Shown one piece after another: positions 25,243-35,658 of a stretch of 64,000 nt of DNA. Source of the stretch: Sphingomonas turrisvirgatae (GTDB lineage: Bacteria; Pseudomonadota; Alphaproteobacteria; Sphingomonadales; Sphingomonadaceae). The notes below the pieces were generated by a model that saw nothing but the letters and a program-made list of their open reading frames with translations, ran no database searches and was not told the origin of the DNA. The position numbers and the translations under genes are program-made. Numbering within the stretch: position 1 is the first letter of the stretch; every line of letters begins with the position of its first letter. The stretch lies in assembly GCF_001721295.1 (NCBI RefSeq), contig NZ_MDDS01000009.1, positions 19,027-83,026 on the forward strand. The letters run 5' to 3'.

Positions 25243-27237
25243 ATGCTGCGGAAAATACTAGTCGGGGCGACGGCCTTGATCGGATTGTCGCTCGCCGGAC
25301 AACTGCCGGCGCAGGGGCCAGCGCCGCAAGCGCCCGCGGCCAAGGCGTCCCCCGTCGCGGGAACCCCGCCATCGTCGGCAGCAGCCGGGACCCCGGCGGT
25401 CCCACTCGACAGCAAGGATCTGGAGGCGTGGCTGGACGGGCTGATCCCCTACGCGCTGGATCAAGGGAAGATCGCGGGGGCCGTGGTCGTGGTCGTGCGG
25501 GGCAGTGGCCCGGTTCTTGCCAAGGGCTATGGCTATGCCGACGTGGCCGCGCGTAAGCCGGTCACGCCCGATGCCACGCTATTCCGGCCCGGATCGGTGT
25601 CGAAGCTGTTCACCTGGACTGCAATCATGCAGCAGGTCGAGGCTGGCAAGCTCGACCTCGATCGCGACGTGAACGCGTATCTCGACTTCAAGATACCGCC
25701 GTACGAAGGCAAGCCGATCACGTTGCGCAACATCCTGACGCACACCGCCGGCTTCGAGGAGTCGGTGCGGCACCTCATCACCAGCGACCCCAAGGGGGTG
25801 CAGCCGTTGAAGGCGCTGATGCCGGCCGCATTGCCGAAGCGGGTGTTCGCGCCCGGCACGACCCCGGCCTACTCCAACTATGCGACGGCGCTGGCCGGCT
25901 ATATCGTCGAGCGGGTGAGCGGCATGTCTTTCGACGACTATGTCGAGCGGCGCATCTTCCAGCCGCTGGGCATGAACCGCTCGACCTTCCGCCAGCCGCT
26001 GCCCGGCGCGCTCGCCCCGATGATGTCCAACGGTTACCTGACGTCGGCCGGCCAGCCCCAGCCGTTCGAGATCGTCGTGCCGTTTCCGGCGGGCAGCCTG
26101 TCCGCGACGGGTGCCGACATGGGCAAGTTCATGATGGCGCACCTCAACAATGGTGGCGTGCTGCTGCGACCTGAGACCGCCCGATTGATGCACGACTATC
26201 AGGCGCCCGGGATCGGACCGCTCAACCGCATGGCGCTGGGCTTTTATGAGATGCGCGTGAATGGTCATCGCGCGATCGCACATGGCGGGGACACGACGCT
26301 GTTCCACAGTGACCTGTGGCTGATCCCTGATTCCGACGTCGGCATCTTCATCTCGATGAACAGCGACGGCGCGCCTGCCTCGACGCTGCAACTGCGCGGT
26401 GCGTTGTTCGAGAAGTTCGTCGAGCGTTATCTGCCGGGCAAGGACAATGATGGCCGGGTTGATGACGCCAGCGCGCGTCAGCACGCGCAAATGCTGGCCG
26501 GCAACTATGTCAGCAGCCGCGGCTCGTTCACCAACTTCATCAGCCTGCTGGGCTTGCTGGGGCAGGCCACCGTGTCGGTCGGGGAAGATGGCCGCATCCA
26601 GTTCCCGGCTCTGGACGCGCTCAGCGCCGCGCCGCGTGAGTGGGTCGAGATCGCGCCCTTCGTCTGGCGTGATCGCAACAGTGGCGAGAAGCTGGCGGCG
26701 GAAGTCCGCGACGGCAGGGTCGTGCGGCTGAGCGTGGATACGGTCGCGCCGTTCACCGTGTTTCTGCGCGCGCCGCTCGCTTACAACACTGCCTGGTTGT
26801 TGCCGGCGCTGCTAGTCGCCTTGGCGCTGACCGTGCTCGCCGCGCTTGGCTGGCCGGTGCGGGCGCTGGTGCGCCGGCGCTTCGCTGCGAAGCATCCGTT
26901 CGAGGGGCGAGCACTGATGGCCTATCGCCTGTCGCGTGGTTTTGCCTGGGCAGTGCTGGCGGCGGTCGCCGGCTGGGTGGCGCTGATCGCCGCCTTTGAG
27001 GCGGACATCGGGGCATTGGGCGGCCCAACCGATTGGCTGATCGTGCCGCTGCGTGTCCTCACCCCGATCGCGACCGTCGGGCTGGCGGCGACGGCGGGTT
27101 GGCTCACGGTCCTGGCGTGGCGTTCGCGGTTGCAATGGACCACGCGGGTGGCGGCGCTGCTGCTGCTTTTGTCCGGTCTCGTCCTCTGCTGGGTGACCTT
27201 CGGCTACCACCTCTATGGCTTTGGCATGGTGTATTGA
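25243..27237 (+). CDS. Serine hydrolase (class C beta-lactamase family) with C-terminal membrane helices
   Basis: This is a 664-residue exported enzyme of the penicillin-binding/class C beta-lactamase fold. A signal segment at 1-23 is followed by a Pro/Ala-rich linker. The nucleophile is Ser118 in SVSK (118-121), the second motif is YSN (210-212) and the third is the HGGDTTLFHS region (about 347). The last 150 residues hold four hydrophobic segments that anchor it in the membrane. Family members include D-aminopeptidases, carboxypeptidases and esterases. The gene overlaps dgcA (TGATG). A close paralogue lies at 37616-39577. Confidence 0.9.
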   Translation: MLRKILVGATALIGLSLAGQLPAQGPAPQAPAAKASPVAGTPPSSAAAGTPAVPLDSKDLEAWLDGLIPYALDQGKIAGAVVVVVRGSGPVLAKGYGYADVAARKPVTPDATLFRPGSVSKLFTWTAIMQQVEAGKLDLDRDVNAYLDFKIPPYEGKPITLRNILTHTAGFEESVRHLITSDPKGVQPLKALMPAALPKRVFAPGTTPAYSNYATALAGYIVERVSGMSFDDYVERRIFQPLGMNRSTFRQPLPGALAPMMSNGYLTSAGQPQPFEIVVPFPAGSLSATGADMGKFMMAHLNNGGVLLRPETARLMHDYQAPGIGPLNRMALGFYEMRVNGHRAIAHGGDTTLFHSDLWLIPDSDVGIFISMNSDGAPASTLQLRGALFEKFVERYLPGKDNDGRVDDASARQHAQMLAGNYVSSRGSFTNFISLLGLLGQATVSVGEDGRIQFPALDALSAAPREWVEIAPFVWRDRNSGEKLAAEVRDGRVVRLSVDTVAPFTVFLRAPLAYNTAWLLPALLVALALTVLAALGWPVRALVRRRFAAKHPFEGRALMAYRLSRGFAWAVLAAVAGWVALIAAFEADIGALGGPTDWLIVPLRVLTPIATVGLAATAGWLTVLAWRSRLQWTTRVAALLLLLSGLVLCWVTFGYHLYGFGMVY

Positions 27238-28241
27238 TGGCGACCGCGACGCATGCGACCCTCAAGCTTCGGCTGACCGTCGAGCGGTTTCCCTATAGCA
27301 AGCCGTTCCGCATTTCCGGCCATGTCTTCACCGAGACCGCAGTGCTGCTGGCCGAGCTGTCGGACGGCGAGCATGTCGGGCGGGGCGAGGGAGCAGGGGC
27401 CTATTATCTGGGCGACGACGTGCCGCACATGCTGGCGCAGGCCGAAAGCGCGCGCGCGGCGGTCGAGGCCGGGGCCACGCGCGACGACTTGCAGACCCTG
27501 CTGCCACCGGGCGGCGCGCGCAATGCGCTCGATTGCGCGTTCTGGGAGCTGGAAGCCAAGCGCACAGGTACGTCGGTGTGGCAGTTGGCTGGGATCGAAC
27601 CGCCCAAGCCGCTGCTTTCGACCCTGACGATCGGCGCGGATGAGCCCACCGCGATGGCGGCGGCGGCTGCGGCGATCGATCCCGAGGCACCAATCAAGCT
27701 GAAACTGACCGGCGATCTCTACGACGATATCGCGCGGGTTCAGGCCGTGCGCAGCGCGCGGCCGCATGCGTGGATCGGGGTCGATGCCAACCAAGGCTAT
27801 GACATCGCGACGTTAGGCGATGTGCTGCCGGTGCTGACCGCCTGCCGCGTCGCATTGCTGGAGCAGCCGCTGGCCCGCGGCCGTGAGGCCGAGCTTGACG
27901 GGCTGAAGCGCCCGCTGCCCTTCGCGGCCGATGAGAGTGCCTTGTCGCTCAAGGACACGGCGTCGCTGGTTGGGCGATTCGATGTCGTGAACATCAAGCT
28001 CGATAAGTGCGGTGGCCTGACCGAGGCGCTGGCCATCGCGCGCCAGGCGCGGCTGTTGGGATTGAAGGTGATGGTAGGCAACATGATGGGCAGCAGCCTG
28101 TCGATGGCGCCGGCCTATCTGGTCGGCCAGTTGTGCGACGTCGTGGATCTGGATGGGCCGACGTTCCTCGCACAGGACCGTGCGCCGGCCGTCTTCTATC
28201 GCGAAGGGCGGATCTATTGCCCGCAAGAGGTTTGGAGCTGA
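27237..28241 (+). CDS. dgcA: Enolase-superfamily epimerase: dipeptide epimerase / N-acetyl-D-glutamate racemase (DgcA type)
   Basis: This is a 334-residue enzyme of the muconate-lactonising subgroup of the enolase superfamily. Acid/base lysines are Lys156 in KLK (154-156) and Lys254 in NIKLDKCGG. The Mg ligands are Asp183 (DANQGY), Glu209 (LLEQPL) and Asp232 (ADES). This set is that of L-Ala-D/L-Glu epimerases. The same family includes DgcA, which racemises N-acetyl-D-glutamate after DgcN has acetylated D-glutamate. A DUF1611 (DgcN-type) gene lies in the next unit, which favours DgcA, but dipeptide epimerisation is equally compatible with the peptidases around it. There is no signal peptide, so it is cytoplasmic. 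Confidence 0.87.
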   Translation: MATATHATLKLRLTVERFPYSKPFRISGHVFTETAVLLAELSDGEHVGRGEGAGAYYLGDDVPHMLAQAESARAAVEAGATRDDLQTLLPPGGARNALDCAFWELEAKRTGTSVWQLAGIEPPKPLLSTLTIGADEPTAMAAAAAAIDPEAPIKLKLTGDLYDDIARVQAVRSARPHAWIGVDANQGYDIATLGDVLPVLTACRVALLEQPLARGREAELDGLKRPLPFAADESALSLKDTASLVGRFDVVNIKLDKCGGLTEALAIARQARLLGLKVMVGNMMGSSLSMAPAYLVGQLCDVVDLDGPTFLAQDRAPAVFYREGRIYCPQEVWS

Positions 28242-28253
28242 ACAACGCTTGAG

Positions 28254-28284
28254 TTGACAATTCTCTGATTAGGACAATAAAGTC
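28254..28284 (+). promoter_or_regulatory. Promoter/operator element, copy 2
   Basis: This element starts TTGACAATTCTCT, is followed by GATTAGGACAATAAAGTC and lies 63 bp before the TonB receptor start. TTGACA and ATAAAG are 17 bp apart. TTCTCT at 28261 is mirrored by AGAGAA at 28291. It is the second copy of the motif upstream of the serine hydrolase gene. Confidence 0.7.
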
Positions 28285-28347
28285 TCCGTTAGAGAACTAA
28301 ACGTCTGATCGAGTCTGCAGGCATCTTGAAAAATAGGGGAGTCGACG

Positions 28348-30690
<2,343 letters not shown>

Positions 30691-30707
30691 ACTAGGAGCA
30701 GCATCGC

Positions 30708-31748
30708 ATGAACGCGCCGACCGGCCGCCTGGCCGAATCTCTGACGCTGCCGCAGCCTTACCTGCTCTTCCTGGGCGACACTGCGGAGGCGAGCTTCGGC
30801 AAGACGGCGCTGGGGCTTGCCGACTGGGCGCGCGACCGCTGCGTTGGCGAGTTGTCGCTGCCCGGTTGCAACTTCACCACCGGCTTGCCGCGGCTGTCGC
30901 TTGACGAAGCGCGGGCGGCGGGTGCCCGCTCGCTGGTGATCGGCGTTGCCAACCAGGGCGGGGTAATTGGCGAGAGCTGGTTACCGACGCTGGTGATGGC
31001 CATGGAGGCCGGACTCGACATCGTCAGCGGGCTGCATGCCCGGCTGGCGAGCGTCCCGGCGCTGGCCGAGGCGGCGCGGCGCACCGGCCGACGACTGATC
31101 GACGTGCGCGTGCCGCCATCCGATATCCCTGTCGCGACGGGGCGCAAGCGCAGCGGCAAGCGGCTGTTGACGGTTGGGACCGATTGCGCGCTGGGCAAGA
31201 AATACACCGCGCTGGCGCTGCACCGTGCCTTCCTGGCACGGAACATCGATGCGGACTTTCGGGCGACCGGACAGACCGGCATCATGATCGCGGGCGGCGG
31301 CATGCCGATGGACGCGGTCGTTTCGGACTTCGAGGCTGGCGCGGCGGAAATTCTCAGTCCCGATGCGCCCGACGATCACTGGGACCTGATCGAAGGGCAG
31401 GGGTCGCTGTTCAATCCGGCCTATGCTGCGGTGTCGCTCGGCTTGTTGCACGGCAGCCAGCCCGATGTGTTCGTAGTCTGCCACGACCCCTCGCGCGAAA
31501 TGGTTCTCGGCTTCGACGGTTATGCGATGCCCAGCATCGAGGAGGTGATCGACCTCACCATCCGGCTGGGCGGCCGTACCAATGCCGCGATCCGCTGCGT
31601 CGGCGTCAGCCTCAATACGTCGGCCTATAGCGAAGCGGCGGCGGCGGCGCTCATCGCCGCGGAGCAGGCGCGGCTGGGTCTGCCGGTCGCCGATCCGATC
31701 CGCGGGGGCCCAGCGTTCGAGGCGTTGGTGGAAAGCTGCCTTTCGTGA
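30708..31748 (+). CDS. dgcN: DUF1611 protein, D-glutamate N-acetyltransferase DgcN type
   Basis: This is a 346-residue DUF1611 protein with a nucleotide-binding-like loop GTDCALGKKYT (157-167), then the conserved FRATGQTGIMIAGGGMPMD and EGQGSLFNP, and late HDPSRE. Some members have been shown to be D-glutamate N-acetyltransferases (DgcN) acting with DgcA in D-glutamate catabolism; that is family knowledge from memory, not proved here. It is cytoplasmic. The RBS AGGAGC precedes ATG 30708, and the stop overlaps the transporter start (GTGA). If correct, acetyl-CoA is used to make N-acetyl-D-glutamate. Confidence 0.85.
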   Translation: MNAPTGRLAESLTLPQPYLLFLGDTAEASFGKTALGLADWARDRCVGELSLPGCNFTTGLPRLSLDEARAAGARSLVIGVANQGGVIGESWLPTLVMAMEAGLDIVSGLHARLASVPALAEAARRTGRRLIDVRVPPSDIPVATGRKRSGKRLLTVGTDCALGKKYTALALHRAFLARNIDADFRATGQTGIMIAGGGMPMDAVVSDFEAGAAEILSPDAPDDHWDLIEGQGSLFNPAYAAVSLGLLHGSQPDVFVVCHDPSREMVLGFDGYAMPSIEEVIDLTIRLGGRTNAAIRCVGVSLNTSAYSEAAAAALIAAEQARLGLPVADPIRGGPAFEALVESCLS

Positions 31749-32881
31749 AGGAAGCGGTCGCGAGCGGCGGGTCGAGCTGGTTCCAGCGCTTCCTGCTGCC
31801 CGGATTCGCCCTCAAGGCAGTGATTATCGGCGGCGGCTATGCCACGGGCCGCGAGCTTGCAGAGTATTTCGTACCGGCAGGCCCCTGGGGCGGTCTTGCG
31901 GGCATGTTGCTCGCCACCGCCATCTGGAGCCTGGTGGCCGCCGTCACCTTCGCGCTGGCGCGGGCCTTGAACGCCTATGACTATCGCGCCTTCTTCAAGG
32001 GGCTGCTCGGCCCGGCATGGATCGCGTTCGAGATCGCCTATCTGATCTTCGTCATCCTGATCCTGGCGGTTTTCGGCGCTGCCGCCGGCGCGATCGGCGC
32101 TGCGACCTTCGGTTGGCCCGACGCCGTGGGATCGATCCTGCTGGCGCTCGGCATCGTCGCCACCGTCGCGCTGGGCACCGGCGCGGTGGAGCAGGTGTTC
32201 AAATATGTCTCGTTCCTGTTGTATGGCGTCTACGCGCTGTTCCTGGTCCTCGCGCTGGCGAGCTTTGGCGGGCAGATCGGTCAGGGCTTTGCCAATGCCC
32301 CGCCGCCATCGGGCAACTGGATGGCCGGCGGCTTCACCTATGCCAGCTACAACATCGTCGGCGCGGTGGTGATCCTGCCGGTGCTGCGCCATTTGACCAG
32401 CCAGCGCGACGCAGTGGTGGCGGGCATCATCGCCGGGCCGCTGTCCATGCTGCCCGCGATCCTCTTCTTCGTCGCGATGATGGCGTTCTATCCACAGATC
32501 GGGGCGGAGGCGCTGCCATCCGACTTCCTGCTGCGACAGATGAACCTGCCGGCCTTCCACTTCCTTTTCCAGATCATGATCTTCGGCGCCCTGCTCGAAA
32601 GCGGGGCGGGCGCGGTGCATGCCGTGAACGAGCGCATTTCCGGCGCGGTCGAAGCGCGCGGGCGCCCGCCGCTTGGCACCGGCGTGCGCGCCGCGATCGG
32701 CGCACTCATCCTGACCGGATGCATGTTCGTCGCTGCGCGTATCGGTCTCATCGACCTGATCGCCAGCGGCTATCGCTTCCTCGCCTGGATGTTCCTGGCG
32801 GTCTACCTCCTGCCGCTGCTGACGCTTGGGCTGTGGCGTCTTGCGCGGCGACGCGCTTCCCCTGTGATGGAACCTGCATGA
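31745..32881 (+). CDS. YkvI-like membrane transporter
   Basis: This is a 378-residue inner-membrane protein with about ten hydrophobic helices, of the YkvI/APC-related group of unknown substrate. The start region GFALKAVIIGGGYATGRELAEYF is characteristic. Helix 6 holds TYASYNIVGAVVILPVLRHLTSQRDAV. It starts at GTG 31745, overlapping dgcN. In this unit it is the only visible inner-membrane carrier, so it probably carries the amino acid or small peptide released in the periplasm. The substrate is inference from context. Confidence 0.8.
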   Translation: MKEAVASGGSSWFQRFLLPGFALKAVIIGGGYATGRELAEYFVPAGPWGGLAGMLLATAIWSLVAAVTFALARALNAYDYRAFFKGLLGPAWIAFEIAYLIFVILILAVFGAAAGAIGAATFGWPDAVGSILLALGIVATVALGTGAVEQVFKYVSFLLYGVYALFLVLALASFGGQIGQGFANAPPPSGNWMAGGFTYASYNIVGAVVILPVLRHLTSQRDAVVAGIIAGPLSMLPAILFFVAMMAFYPQIGAEALPSDFLLRQMNLPAFHFLFQIMIFGALLESGAGAVHAVNERISGAVEARGRPPLGTGVRAAIGALILTGCMFVAARIGLIDLIASGYRFLAWMFLAVYLLPLLTLGLWRLARRRASPVMEPA

Positions 32882-34461
32882 TGAAATGGTTGCGCCTGCT
32901 CGCCCTGTCCGTCTCGCTGGCGGCCGCCGGACCTGCGCTCGCCGACCCGCCGGGGGATCTCGATGCAAGGGTCGAGGCGCTGCGCAAGCAGGTCGGCGCC
33001 ACCGGCGTATCGATCGCGATCGTCGAGAACGGCAGGACCACGCTGACGCGCGGCTGGGGCGTGCGCAAGCTGGGCGATGCGGCGAAGGTCGATGGCGCCA
33101 CGATCTTCCAGACCGGATCGGTCGGCAAGGCGATGACGGCGGCGGCGCTCGCCGTTCTGGTCGACGACGGCAAGATCGCCTGGGACGACCCGGTCATCAG
33201 GCACATACCGTGGTTCCGCATGTACGATCCGTGGGTGACGCGAGAGATCACGGTACGCGACCTGCTGATCCATCGCAGCGGCCTCGGCCTGGGGCAAGGC
33301 GACCTCATGTTCGTGCCGCGAACGAACCTGACGCGCAGAGAGACGGTCGAGCGCGTCGCATTTCTAAAGCCGAAGACGAGCTTTCGCTCGGCCTATGCCT
33401 ATGACAACATCCTCTACGCCGTTGCCGGGCAGCTGATCGAGGAAGTGACCGGGAAGACGTGGGAAGTGTTCATGCGTGAGCGCATTCTGCGGCCCGGCGG
33501 CATGAAGCATGCGACCAGCGACAGCGAGGATCGCTTCCGTGTGGTCAACCGCTCCTATCCGCATGCGCGGGTTTCCGGCCCGTTGCGCGGGCTGGGGCCG
33601 CAGGAGCTGCTGAACGAGCGTGACGAACTGGGCCGCAACGGCGCACCGGCGGGCGGGCTGGCGATGAGCGCCGAGGACATGGCCGCCTGGCTCAAGATCC
33701 AGCTGGCGCATGGCGCCTTGCCCGGCGGCGGCCGGCTGTTCAGCGAAGCGCAGGCGCTCGAGATGTGGAAGCCGGTGGTCACGATGCCCATCACCCCGCT
33801 GCCCGCCACGCTCGCGCCGGCGATGCCCAATTACCAGGCCTACGCGCTAGGCTGGCAGGTGCAGGACTATCGCGGGCACCGCATCATCGCGCACAGCGGC
33901 GGTGTGTTCGGATCGATCACGCGCACGGTGATTGTGCCCGACCGCGATGTCGCCTTCACGATCATGATGAACTCCGAGGACAGCGGCATGCTGCTTGGCC
34001 TCTATTACATGCTGCTCGACCACTATCTGGGCGCAAACGATCGCGACTGGATCAAGAATTGGCAGGATTGGTACGCGGAGCGGCTGGAGGGCGGGCGCAG
34101 CTATCTGGCTCAGGTGAAGGCGTCGACGCCGGTCAAGGTCGGCCCGTCGCTCGACCTCGCGCGCTATGCCGGCCGCTATCGCGATCCGTGGTATGGCGAC
34201 GTCGTCGTGCGCTCGACCCCGGCTGGGCTGACGATCGACTTCACATCGACCCCGCGCATGGTCGGCCGGCTCAAACATTGGCAATATGACAGCTTCCTGA
34301 TGGAATTCGACGAGAAGGGCATTGAGCCGGCCTATGTCACCTTTGCCCTGGATGCCGACGGCAGCATCACAGGCGTGCGGCTGAAGGCAGCCAATCCGAT
34401 CGCCGACTTCAGCTGGGACTATCACGACCTCGACCTCAAACCCGTGGAGGAAGCCAAGTGA
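32878..34461 (+). CDS. Exported serine hydrolase (beta-lactamase family)
   Basis: This is a 527-residue enzyme with a signal peptide (residues 1-22, ending PALAD). The catalytic motifs are SVGK (81-84), YDN (175-177) and HSGGVFGS (about 340). The C-terminal roughly 100 residues (RYAGRYRDPWYGDVVVRSTP) form the small DUF3471-like lipocalin-type module seen in this family. Overlapping ATG codons at 32878 and 32881 fuse the start to the transporter stop (ATGA). D-stereospecific aminopeptidases and peptide amidases belong here, which suits a role in cutting D-residue peptides. Confidence 0.9.
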   Translation: MMKWLRLLALSVSLAAAGPALADPPGDLDARVEALRKQVGATGVSIAIVENGRTTLTRGWGVRKLGDAAKVDGATIFQTGSVGKAMTAAALAVLVDDGKIAWDDPVIRHIPWFRMYDPWVTREITVRDLLIHRSGLGLGQGDLMFVPRTNLTRRETVERVAFLKPKTSFRSAYAYDNILYAVAGQLIEEVTGKTWEVFMRERILRPGGMKHATSDSEDRFRVVNRSYPHARVSGPLRGLGPQELLNERDELGRNGAPAGGLAMSAEDMAAWLKIQLAHGALPGGGRLFSEAQALEMWKPVVTMPITPLPATLAPAMPNYQAYALGWQVQDYRGHRIIAHSGGVFGSITRTVIVPDRDVAFTIMMNSEDSGMLLGLYYMLLDHYLGANDRDWIKNWQDWYAERLEGGRSYLAQVKASTPVKVGPSLDLARYAGRYRDPWYGDVVVRSTPAGLTIDFTSTPRMVGRLKHWQYDSFLMEFDEKGIEPAYVTFALDADGSITGVRLKAANPIADFSWDYHDLDLKPVEEAK

Positions 34462-35645
34462 GGAAGCGTGTCGCCACCCTGAGCCTTTTTGCGCTGGCCG
34501 CTTGCACCGCGACGAGCCAGGGCGGCGCTCCCTCCGCCGCCGATCCGGTGGCGCAGCACGCGCGCCTCCTGACGCTCGACACGCATCTCGACACGCCGAT
34601 CCACTTCGATCGCGAAGGTTGGCGGTTCGACGCGACGCACAGCTTCGCGGCCGATCTGTCGCAAGTTGATGGCGGGCGGATGAAGGCCGGCATGCTGGAT
34701 GGCGGTTTCTTCGTCGTCTACACCGAACAGGGGCCGCTGACGGAAAAGGGCTATGCCGACGCCCTCGCCTTTGCGCGCAAACGGTCCGACGCGATCGACC
34801 GCACGGTCGCCGCCTATCCGGCGCTGATCGCTCCGGCGCTGACCGCCGCCGACGCCACCCGGCTGAACCGCGCTGGCAAGCTGGCCGCATTCAAGTCGAT
34901 CGAGAACAGCTATCCGTTGGGCGAGGACGTGTCCCTGCTCGGCGAATTCTACCGCAAGGGCGTTCGGATGGCCGGTCCCGTCCATTCGGGCGACAATCAA
35001 TTTGCCGACTCCGCCACAGGGAAGGGCAAGTGGGGCGGCCTTTCGCCGCTTGGCAAACGCTGGGTCGCCGAGATGAACCGGCTAGGGATGGTGATCGATG
35101 CCAGCCATTCGTCCGACGCCACGTTCGATCAGCTTCTTGAACTTTCGCGCTATCCCATCATCCTGTCGCATTCGAGCCTGCGCTCGGCCAACGATCATCC
35201 GCGCAACCTGGATCAAGTGCGGCTGCGCAAGCTCGCCGCCAAGGGCGGCGCGATGTGCATTTCCACCATCTTCCTCTCCGACATGAACATGACCAAGGAA
35301 CGCGCCGAGCTGTTCGGGGCGTATGAGCGGATCGCGACGCTGCCGCCGGCGCAGCAGGCCGATCTGGCGCGACGATGGCAGGCGCTCGATCGGCGTGAGC
35401 AGATGTGGAACGCGAACTTCGAGACGGTGATGGCGCAGATCCTGCGCGCGATCGAAGTGGCCGGGATCGACCATGTCTGCTTCGCCGGCGACTGGGACGG
35501 TGGCGGCGGGGTGGTGGGGATGCAGGACATCACTGCGCTGCCCAAAGTGACCGCGCGGCTGAAGGCGGCAGGTTATAGCGACGCCGATATCGAGAAATTC
35601 TGGAGCGGAAATGTGCTGCGCATCCTGGCGGCGCAGAAGGGCTGA
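34458..35645 (+). CDS. M19 membrane dipeptidase (lipoprotein)
   Basis: This is a 395-residue zinc dipeptidase of the renal dipeptidase family. Metal ligands are His43 and Asp45 (DTHLDTP), bridging Glu149 (KSIENSYPLG), His217 (DASHSSD) and His238 (ILSHSS). The lipobox ALAAC places the lipid-modified Cys16 at the mature N-terminus. M19 enzymes hydrolyse dipeptides and accept a D-residue at the C-terminal position, which fits a D-amino acid pathway. The GTG start overlaps the serine hydrolase stop (GTGA). Confidence 0.92.
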   Translation: MRKRVATLSLFALAACTATSQGGAPSAADPVAQHARLLTLDTHLDTPIHFDREGWRFDATHSFAADLSQVDGGRMKAGMLDGGFFVVYTEQGPLTEKGYADALAFARKRSDAIDRTVAAYPALIAPALTAADATRLNRAGKLAAFKSIENSYPLGEDVSLLGEFYRKGVRMAGPVHSGDNQFADSATGKGKWGGLSPLGKRWVAEMNRLGMVIDASHSSDATFDQLLELSRYPIILSHSSLRSANDHPRNLDQVRLRKLAAKGGAMCISTIFLSDMNMTKERAELFGAYERIATLPPAQQADLARRWQALDRREQMWNANFETVMAQILRAIEVAGIDHVCFAGDWDGGGGVVGMQDITALPKVTARLKAAGYSDADIEKFWSGNVLRILAAQKG

Positions 35646-35658
35646 GTCTGGAGGAACT

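Noticed and set aside
32017..32877. Upstream extension of the serine hydrolase frame through the YkvI-like gene.
   Set aside because: It overlaps the transporter completely, and a signal peptide starts at ATG 32878.
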